A program made the translations under genes and the position numbers. Shown here piece after piece: positions 1 to 4,221 of a DNA stretch of 5,623 bases. The notes below the pieces were generated by a model, which was given only the letters and a program-made list of their open reading frames with translations, ran no database searches and had not been told where the DNA came from. The stretch comes from Lentisphaeria bacterium (GTDB lineage Bacteria > Verrucomicrobiota > Lentisphaeria > Victivallales > UBA1829): positions 1-5,623 of the forward strand of contig JAFYBD010000091.1 of the NCBI GenBank assembly GCA_017540385.1, read 5' to 3'. Position 1 is the first letter of the stretch. Each line of letters starts with the position of its first letter.

Positions 1-125
1 GATACTGCCCCCAGCCCTCATCCCGCCTGTTCTCCCCCTCACCGCTTGTTTCCCATCCCCTGCCCTCATCCCGGCAGTCTCTCCTCCTCATTCTCTGTTC
101 ATTGCCCCCTGACCTCATCCCGGCA
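1..125. repeat. Degenerate 48-49 bp tandem repeat, pyrimidine-rich
   Basis: Seen directly: the core CCCTCATCCCG recurs at about 15-25 and 63-73, and as ACCTCATCCCG at 112-122, so successive units start 48 and 49 bases apart. Between the cores the first two units align along their length (C/T-rich, ending ...CCCCT). The first 13 bases resemble the tail of a further unit, so the array probably continues left of the window. The top strand is strongly pyrimidine-biased. No coding frame or known element is recognised. It could be a minisatellite-like intergenic repeat, or the decayed 3' flank of an upstream gene. The third copy runs into a hairpin at 119-144. Confidence 0.55.
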
Positions 126-144
126 AAAAACGCCTTGTGCCGGG
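119..144 (+). other. Perfect 7-bp stem hairpin between repeat and tRNA promoter
   Basis: CCCGGCA (119-125) is the exact reverse complement of TGCCGGG (138-144), with a 12-base loop. The left arm is the end of the third tandem-repeat unit. The nearest T-run (157-160) is 13 bases downstream, too far for a standard intrinsic terminator. It may still end or insulate transcription entering from an upstream gene outside the window. Function is inferred only. Confidence 0.35.
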
Positions 145-152
145 CAATCAAC

Positions 153-180
153 TTGATTTTTGGAATTCAGGCGGTATATT
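153..180 (+). promoter_or_regulatory. Sigma-70-type promoter of the tRNA gene
   Basis: A -35-like TTGATT (153-158) and a -10-like TATATT (175-180) are separated by 16 bases. This places a start site around 187-190, a few bases before the mature tRNA 5' end at 195. The -35 lies in a perfect palindrome, AATCAA-C-TTGATT (146-158), which may be chance or may mark an operator. Confidence 0.6.
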
Positions 181-194
181 ATTATTTTACACGT

Positions 195-270
195 GGATCC
201 TTAGCTCAGTGGTTAGAGCGGAGGTCTCATAAACCTTTGGTCGCTGGTTCGAACCCGGCAGGATCCACCA
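195..270 (+). tRNA. tRNA with CAU anticodon (Ile2 or elongator Met), CCA encoded
   Basis: A full cloverleaf can be folded by eye. The acceptor arm GGATCCT (195-201) pairs perfectly with AGGATCC (260-266), followed by discriminator A267 and encoded CCA (268-270). The D stem is GCTC/GAGC (204-207/216-219). The anticodon stem is GAGGT/ACCTT (221-225/233-237) with loop CTCATAA, giving anticodon CAT at 228-230. The T arm is GCTGG/CCGGC around TTCGAAC. A paired 1-72 position and no GGG/CCC anticodon-stem pairs argue against initiator tRNA. From memory, TTAGCTCAGTGGTTAGAGC and TTGGTCGCTGGTTC resemble the E. coli minor Ile tRNA read after lysidine modification by TilS. The 27-43 G-U pair also matches. 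Elongator Met remains possible, since the 4-69 pair is U-A rather than C-G. Confidence 0.96.
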
Positions 271-356
271 TTTCTATGGGTATCTCTCAAAATTCGATCG
301 GATGGATTTTCAGCGCATGGACCCAAAGGCCAATGCAGGATGATTTGAGCGTGGCT

Positions 357-389
357 AACTGAAGGTAACCACTGAAAATCTTACCAGTT
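357..389. repeat. Interrupted inverted repeat (possible RNA hairpin)
   Basis: AACT (357-360) and GGTAA (364-368) on the left pair with TTACC (381-385) and AGTT (386-389) on the right. This makes nine pairs with a 3-base bulge (GAA) on the left side and a 12-base loop. No T-run follows, so it is not an intrinsic terminator. It could be a protein-binding site or mRNA structure, or chance. Confidence 0.3.
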
Positions 390-443
390 GGACTTTGCCC
401 GGACGCGAAAAGACGCCGAATACCAATTTTTAGAGGTGCCCTT

Positions 444-587
444 ATGCCTTGTTTTTCTGTGCGATTGGTCTTAGACAGCCTCGTTTCTGCATTGCTTTCC
501 TTTCTGATATTATTGATATTTTATAAAAATATGGGGCTAAGCCCTTGTTTTTTTCGTTTGGAGTGCTATTTTATTTTTAGGCACTAG
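444..587 (+). CDS. Possible 47-residue single-pass membrane peptide
   Basis: An open frame runs from ATG at 444 to TAG at 585-587. An AGAGGT sequence at 432-437, six bases ahead, could serve as ribosome binding site. The predicted peptide begins MPCFSVRL, has a strongly hydrophobic stretch at about residues 13-27 (LVSALLSFLILLIFY) and ends in a Phe/Cys/Arg-rich tail. No family is recognised. Against it: the AT-rich composition would favour Phe/Leu/Ile codons in any frame, and the 3' half overlaps both a terminator-like hairpin and a promoter-like sequence. It may well be non-coding. If expressed, it would be a small membrane peptide encoded in the pilin leader. Confidence 0.2.
   Translation: MPCFSVRLVLDSLVSALLSFLILLIFYKNMGLSPCFFRLECYFIFRH
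525..554 (+). terminator. Terminator-like hairpin upstream of pilin promoter
   Basis: The stem GGGGC/GCCCT (533-537/541-545, one G-U pair) has the 3-base loop TAA. After a 3x3 internal loop, A-run 525-529 can pair with T-run 549-553. The T-run at 548-554 gives the usual intrinsic-terminator layout. The GC stem is short, so efficiency is uncertain. It would block read-through from the tRNA side into the pilin genes, leaving pilin expression to the overlapping promoter just downstream. Confidence 0.4.
545..572 (+). promoter_or_regulatory. Probable promoter of the Flp pilin genes
   Basis: TTGTTT (545-550) and TATTTT (567-572) are 16 bases apart. TGC directly before the latter (564-566) makes an extended -10 element (TGnTATTTT). 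This would start transcription near 579-580 and leave a leader of about 36 bases before the first pilin ATG, containing AAGGAG at 604-609. The -35 overlaps the 3' arm of the hairpin at 525-554. The AT-rich context makes chance matches easy, so this is the best candidate rather than a firm call. Confidence 0.4.
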
Positions 588-615
588 TTACTTTTTCACC
601 AACAAGGAGTTTTCT

Positions 616-867
616 ATGAAGTTCAAGTCCCAGAAAAAACACGCCGTCATGATGGAGTACGTCATCATCGCAGTCCTGATCGCCGCGGCAGTCGTCGTAG
701 CTGTGATCATGTTCGGCAAAAACGTCTCCAAGGAAATGAACGTGGCCACGCAGTCCATGACCGACGCCAAGGGCGCCGCGACGACGCAGCAGAATCTCAA
801 GAACGAGGCCGCGAAAGACATCAAGGCTGCAAACGAGCACGAAAAGAACATGCACAACTATCAGTAA
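616..867 (+). CDS. flp: Flp-family type IVb pilin, first copy
   Basis: Major structural subunit of the Tad pilus, inserted in the inner membrane as a prepilin and polymerised after leader cleavage. The 83-residue product has a short basic leader (MKFKSQKKH). The Flp signature Glu-Tyr is at residues 14-15, followed by one long hydrophobic helix (about 16-33, VIIAVLIAAAVVVAVIMF). A polar, Lys/Ala-rich, predicted helical tail follows and ends in HNYQ. Canonical Flp prepilins are cut after Gly, five residues before the Glu (G|xxxxEY); here that residue is His9, so the -1 Gly is missing. Length fits Flp pilins, somewhat long because of the extended tail. AAGGAG (604-609), six bases from the ATG, fixes the start. 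A near-identical second copy starts 25 bases after the stop. Confidence 0.92.
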   Translation: MKFKSQKKHAVMMEYVIIAVLIAAAVVVAVIMFGKNVSKEMNVATQSMTDAKGAATTQQNLKNEAAKDIKAANEHEKNMHNYQ

Positions 868-1141
868 CCGATAAGGAGGTTAGTCCGTTACTATGCTGAC
901 TGCCAGAAAAAAACATGCCGTGATGATGGAATACGTCATCATCGCAGTCCTGATTGCCGCAGCGGTCGTGGTGGCCGTGATCATGTTCGGCAAGAACGTT
1001 TCCCATGAAATGAACGTGGCGACGAAATCCATGTCCGACGCCAAGGGTGCCGAGAATTATCAGAAAAATCTGAAGGGCGAGGCCGCGAAAGACATCAAGG
1101 CTGCGAACGAGCACGAAAAGAACATGCACAACTACCAGTAA
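805..1141 (+). repeat. Near-identical 63-bp 3' ends of the two pilin genes
   Basis: The last 21 codons (with stop) of the first pilin gene, 805-867, match those of the second, 1079-1141, at 61 of 63 bases. Both differences are synonymous (GCA/GCG and TAT/TAC). Just upstream the copies differ much more, including several amino-acid changes between about codons 39 and 63. This points to tandem duplication followed by gene conversion or strong constraint on the tail. Confidence 0.85.
893..1141 (+). CDS. flp: Flp-family type IVb pilin, second copy
   Basis: Second Tad pilus structural subunit, 82 residues, a tandem paralogue of the preceding gene. The leader is MLTARKKH, then AVMMEY with Glu13-Tyr14, the same hydrophobic helix (about 15-32) and the same FGKNVS turn. 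Residues 63-82 are identical to the tail of the first copy. The middle differs (for example Lys/His, Gln/Lys and ATTQQ versus ENYQK in the 39-60 region). It also has His (residue 8) at the expected -1 position. The Shine-Dalgarno AAGGAGG (873-879) is strong but lies 13 bases from the ATG, longer than usual. An in-frame TAG at 881-883 rules out an upstream ATG. A strong terminator follows, so the pilin pair is probably transcribed as a short abundant mRNA. It may be a co-assembling or alternative pilin. Confidence 0.92.
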   Translation: MLTARKKHAVMMEYVIIAVLIAAAVVVAVIMFGKNVSHEMNVATKSMSDAKGAENYQKNLKGEAAKDIKAANEHEKNMHNYQ

Positions 1142-1168
1142 GGAGTTGGCGGCTTTTCAGCACGATCC

Positions 1169-1212
1169 GGACAGGAATGACGCACACGCATTGTTCCTGT
1201 CCTTTTTCTTTT
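1169..1212 (+). terminator. Strong intrinsic terminator after the pilin pair
   Basis: GGACAGGAA (1169-1177) pairs perfectly with TTCCTGTCC (1194-1202), a 9-bp stem. The pairing can extend inward through U-G, G-U and A-U, then a G-C/C-G pair around an ACAC loop. TTTTTCTTTT (1203-1212) follows directly. It lies 28 bases after the second pilin stop and only 10 bases before the peptidase start. The likely role is partial termination that keeps pilin mRNA far above mRNA for the assembly genes. Confidence 0.88.
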
Positions 1213-1213
1213 A

Positions 1214-1227
1214 CCATGGACCATGGA
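1214..1227 (+). repeat. 7-bp perfect tandem duplication at the peptidase start
   Basis: CCATGGA at 1214-1220 is repeated exactly at 1221-1227. Each unit carries an ATG (1216 and 1223) in a different frame. Only the second opens the peptidase. The first opens a 31-codon frame ending at TGA 1309-1311 inside the gene. Confidence 0.8.
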
Positions 1228-1765
1228 CACCACGAACCTGCTACTCATCAAACTGGCGCTGGCGACGCCGTGGCTGATCTGGCTCTCGGTGTGCGACTGC
1301 AAACGGCATGAACTGCCGAACAGCCTGACATTCGGCGGCGCGGCGGTCATGGCGGCTGTCGCGCTCGCCGCGGGGTTGAATTACTTTCTGGCGTCCCTGA
1401 TCACGGCGTTCCTGGCCTCGCTCTTCCTGCTGCTGCCGTTTTTTCTGCGTGCGGCGGGCGCGGGCGACGTGAAGATGATGTTCGCGGCGGGTCTGACGTC
1501 CGGACCGGGCAACACCCTGAATCTGATCCTGCTGGTGTCTTTGGCCGGTCTGATCCTGGCGGTCGTGATGCTTCTGACGAGACGGGTGAACCCGGCACGC
1601 CTGAAGCATTATCTGCGCTGCCTCTTCGACTGGCGGTACGACCGGGCCGAGGGGCGGAAGTCAATCCCTCCGCCGGATACCGAGGCCTGCCGTGTGCCGT
1701 TCGGCGTGGCGATCGCGGCGGGGCTGTGGTGCAATCTGCTGATCCAGCTGGCATATGTGATTTGA
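1223..1765 (+). CDS. tadV: Prepilin peptidase, TadV/CpaA type (A24 family)
   Basis: Integral-membrane aspartic peptidase that removes the short leaders of Flp prepilins and TadE/TadG-like pseudopilins at the cytoplasmic face of the inner membrane. The 180 residues are mostly hydrophobic, with about five or six membrane segments. The two catalytic Asp motifs are visible: Asp25 in VCDCKRHELPNSLT (family pattern D-x5/6-PN) and Asp82 in GAGDVKMM (the GxGD motif). The C-terminal VPFGVAIAAG (158-167) matches the VPYGVAIA block typical of CpaA-type enzymes. The short length and absence of an N-terminal cysteine-rich methylation domain fit TadV/CpaA rather than PilD. No Shine-Dalgarno is visible before the ATG; the start lies 10 bases after a terminator T-tract and 7 bases after a competing out-of-frame ATG, suggesting low or coupled translation. 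Confidence 0.92.
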   Translation: MDTTNLLLIKLALATPWLIWLSVCDCKRHELPNSLTFGGAAVMAAVALAAGLNYFLASLITAFLASLFLLLPFFLRAAGAGDVKMMFAAGLTSGPGNTLNLILLVSLAGLILAVVMLLTRRVNPARLKHYLRCLFDWRYDRAEGRKSIPPPDTEACRVPFGVAIAAGLWCNLLIQLAYVI

Positions 1766-1777
1766 CGAGGCGCGGCG

Positions 1778-2476
1778 ATGCTCAAACGATGGGAATCATT
1801 TCTGAAAGAACGCAAGGGTGCGGTCCTGCTGGAATTCGTGCTCTGCTTCCCGATTCTGCTCGTGCTGTTCCTCTTCGCCATGCAGCTGGCTCAGATCATG
1901 ATCACCTGGCAGGTGGTCCATTACGCCGCCTACATGGGGGCGCGTTCGTCCATGGTGACGAACAACATTCAACGCAAATCCCAGGCGGAAAAGGTCGTCA
2001 AACGCATTCTCGCGGTCGTCTCCGCGTCTCCCGCGACGACCTCCGCGCAGAACAGCAAAGACGGCGGCAAAGGCGGCAACAAGGATGCCGACCGGACCAA
2101 GGACGAGTACTGCAAGCTGGACGGCTGGGGATATCTGCCCGATACGAAATACCTGGAGAAACAGGTGGACGTCGACATCCCTCTGGTGGACATCGATCCG
2201 TCCGGGGTGCGCTGCACAGTCAAGTTCAAAATGTTCCTGAACGTCCCGGTCGCGGGTCCTCTGATCGCGTTCTTCGCGAACCCGAACAAGAAGGACAAGG
2301 ACTGGGAGAAGAAACTTGACGACCAGGCGAACGCTCTGAACCCCGCGCTGCTCGTGGACGATCCGCAGACGGTCGAGCCGGAGAAAGACCTGAAGCTCCC
2401 GTACATCGAGCTCAGTTCGACGAGCGTGGTCAACATCCCCTACGGGACGAAAGCATATCCTCTGGAAGTTTTCTGA
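1778..2476 (+). CDS. tadE: TadE-like pseudopilin
   Basis: Minor pilin-like protein of the Tad apparatus, needed in studied systems for pilus biogenesis. The 232 residues start with a basic leader to Gly14, then AVLLEF with Glu19-Phe20, a textbook prepilin cleavage site (G|xxxxEF). The membrane helix covers about 20-43, and the TadE hallmark QVVHYAAYMGAR (45-56) follows. Residues about 84-110 form a Gly/Lys/Asp-rich, probably disordered linker, followed by a predicted periplasmic domain with scattered Lys-rich turns that I do not recognise. It starts 12 bases after the peptidase stop, with GAGG at 1767-1770 seven bases before the ATG. It is longer than many TadE proteins because of the C-terminal domain. 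Confidence 0.88.
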   Translation: MLKRWESFLKERKGAVLLEFVLCFPILLVLFLFAMQLAQIMITWQVVHYAAYMGARSSMVTNNIQRKSQAEKVVKRILAVVSASPATTSAQNSKDGGKGGNKDADRTKDEYCKLDGWGYLPDTKYLEKQVDVDIPLVDIDPSGVRCTVKFKMFLNVPVAGPLIAFFANPNKKDKDWEKKLDDQANALNPALLVDDPQTVEPEKDLKLPYIELSSTSVVNIPYGTKAYPLEVF

Positions 2477-2478
2477 AC

Positions 2479-4221
2479 ATGACGAACCAACTTCCGACAA
2501 GCATCTGGGGCGTATTCAAGGCCCGCAGCAGCGAGCTGGCGAAGGGAAATTCCGGCGCGGCGCTCGCCATCACGCTGTCGTTCGTCATGCCGATCTACCT
2601 GATGGTGATCGGTATCTACGGCGTCGGCGAGGTGGTGAGGAACAAGATCGAGCTCCAGAACGCGGCGGACGCGGCGGCTTATTCCGCCTCGGTGGTCCAG
2701 GCGGACTACCTCAGCCGGATGGCGACGGTGAACAAGGCGATGGCATGGACCTACGTGGACCTGCAGAAACGTTCGCTTGACCTGGCGATGGATACCTTCT
2801 GCGCCACGGTTTTCGCCAATTTCTCCAAAGATTTAGCAATGTGCGTCTCGCAGAACAGCCCGTGCCACATGCATACGCCGGGCTTGAATTACAACTGCGG
2901 AACTGACGTACTCGTCTATGACAGCGTTCTCAAATTCGGCGGAACTGGCGTCGGCCTCCCTCTTGTGGCAAAGGAGTTCAACGGACAGGGGATGCTGTCA
3001 AGATTCCTGCTCAACCAGACCTATCATATCGCCGTGGCGAACATCAAGGGGAAAGGCACCGTCAGCAATCTGCCGAAGGTGATGAAATACAGCTACAACA
3101 TCATCAAGATGACGAAGAAGCTCGTCAATTTGAGGGACGAATACCAGAAAAAGGTCAAGGAGACCGCCCAGCAGATCGCCATCGCGAACATGATGGAATG
3201 TAAGGACGATTATTATGTAAAAGTCCACATGGGCGACATCAATCTGAGCTTCCTCACCATGCCGGGGACCGACGAAAACGAGCAGTCTTTCATCGCGTTT
3301 GCCGACCCGACGCTGAAGAGTTTCAAGCCGAAGGACGTGTTCGGCCGGGGGACGGACGTCTGGGTGAAACAGAAATCGCCCGTCGGCTTCTGGCGCGTTT
3401 ACAAGCAGCAGAAAAAAGTCCTGTATGCGGAATGGGACTGGTTCTGGACCAAGTGGCGTCATGTTCAGATCCTGTGGTATCAGGCCCACCTGCCGCCTTT
3501 CGCGCGCGGCTCCGGCGGCTGGAAACGCGGCCACCCCAAGATCAAGGGGACCGACTTCCCGCTCATCAAAGAAAACATGCCGATCGGCCTGATCGTCACG
3601 CCCGCGATCCCGATGACGCTTCTGCCGACCTTCTTCGGCAAGAGCGGGACCATCACGGTCGCGATCGTGCGGAAAACGGCCAATCCGCTGGCGAAATTCG
3701 ACGGGCTCTTCTCCAGCGCCCAGTCTCTGACGGCGTCCGGCATCCTCTCCGCGTTCAATCCGAGCGTGGCAGGAGGAAACCGTCCCGAGTTCATGTGCGC
3801 CATCGCGAGCGCCCGCGCGGGCTACAAGACGTACAACAAGGACAAGGAAGCGAAGATGAAGAGTTCCGATTACAACATCGGGTACGTGAAGGAAAGCCGC
3901 GAAAAGGAATGGAACCTGGTGGAGACCGACTGGGACGGCGTGATGCTGCCCGTGAAGCATGCCTGGGATCTCTGCGTCGGCGTCGGCAAGGCCCAGACGT
4001 TCACCCCGACCGGCGGCGGCATCCTGAAGGAAATCATGCTCGACAAGAAGGGCTGGGTCGATGCGAAGGGAAAGGACGTCGAGGAAAAGAAGCTGCCCGA
4101 CTGGGAAAAGATCAAGCCGCCGGGAGGCCTGATTGCCGAGGACAGCAAAAACAACGGCGGAAACAAGAAAGACGAACAGAAACTGAACTGGGAAAAACTC
4201 CGTGACTACCTGGGACATTAA
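2479..4221 (+). CDS. tadG: Large TadG-like protein (Tad domain)
   Basis: Membrane-anchored Tad component with a big periplasmic part. The 580 residues have a basic N-terminus, Gly26 followed by AALAITLSF (prepilin-like but without the +5 Glu, as usual for TadG), and a helix at about 28-50. LQNAADAAAYSAS (59-71) is the diagnostic Tad-domain motif, and NKAMAW follows at about 83-88. The rest is unrecognised. It shows four cysteines close together (108, 122, 129, 140), a Trp-rich stretch (eight Trp between 295 and 348) and a Lys/Asn-rich, low-complexity end (about 550-575). No von Willebrand A-type MIDAS motif was seen, unlike some TadG proteins. The start is two bases after the TadE stop, with GGAAG at 2464-2468, so translation is probably coupled. 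The stop overlaps the next gene by 20 bases. Confidence 0.85.
   Translation: MTNQLPTSIWGVFKARSSELAKGNSGAALAITLSFVMPIYLMVIGIYGVGEVVRNKIELQNAADAAAYSASVVQADYLSRMATVNKAMAWTYVDLQKRSLDLAMDTFCATVFANFSKDLAMCVSQNSPCHMHTPGLNYNCGTDVLVYDSVLKFGGTGVGLPLVAKEFNGQGMLSRFLLNQTYHIAVANIKGKGTVSNLPKVMKYSYNIIKMTKKLVNLRDEYQKKVKETAQQIAIANMMECKDDYYVKVHMGDINLSFLTMPGTDENEQSFIAFADPTLKSFKPKDVFGRGTDVWVKQKSPVGFWRVYKQQKKVLYAEWDWFWTKWRHVQILWYQAHLPPFARGSGGWKRGHPKIKGTDFPLIKENMPIGLIVTPAIPMTLLPTFFGKSGTITVAIVRKTANPLAKFDGLFSSAQSLTASGILSAFNPSVAGGNRPEFMCAIASARAGYKTYNKDKEAKMKSSDYNIGYVKESREKEWNLVETDWDGVMLPVKHAWDLCVGVGKAQTFTPTGGGILKEIMLDKKGWVDAKGKDVEEKKLPDWEKIKPPGGLIAEDSKNNGGNKKDEQKLNWEKLRDYLGH

Larger units (their letters stand above)
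271..615. other. 345-base intergenic region between tRNA and pilin genes
   Basis: No confident gene lies here. The first part (271-440) has mixed composition and no recognised RNA family; an interrupted inverted repeat sits at 357-389. The second part (about 440-600) is AT-rich with long T-runs, unlike the GC-rich coding DNA that follows. It contains a possible small ORF (444-587), a terminator-like hairpin (525-554), a probable promoter (545-572) and the ribosome binding site AAGGAG (604-609) of the first pilin gene. No obvious terminator follows the tRNA. The composition suggests a regulatory leader region. Confidence 0.7.

Noticed and set aside
1..125. CRISPR array
   Set aside because: The repeats are degenerate along their whole length with no unique spacers, so this is a tandem repeat rather than direct repeats with spacers.
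102..362. 86-codon + strand open frame running through the tRNA gene
   Set aside because: It spans the whole tRNA and its promoter, has no good ribosome binding site and resembles no protein; the frame is open by chance.
271..443. Riboswitch or known structured RNA after the tRNA
   Set aside because: Only one interrupted inverted repeat was found, with no recognised consensus core or following T-run.
648..672. Hairpin ATGATG...CATCAT in both pilin genes
   Set aside because: It falls in the codons for the conserved MMEYVII segment, so the match between copies follows from protein conservation and common ancestry; the stem is short.
1796..2500. 234-codon - strand open frame opposite the TadE-like gene
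   Set aside because: It is the mirror of a real gene with shadow-type composition; the + strand frame has a clear leader, TadE motif and ribosome binding site.
2998..4218. Long (406-codon) open frame on the - strand
   Set aside because: It lies antisense to the TadG-like gene in GC-rich DNA, is rich in Arg, His, Asp and Val as expected for a shadow frame, and matches no family.
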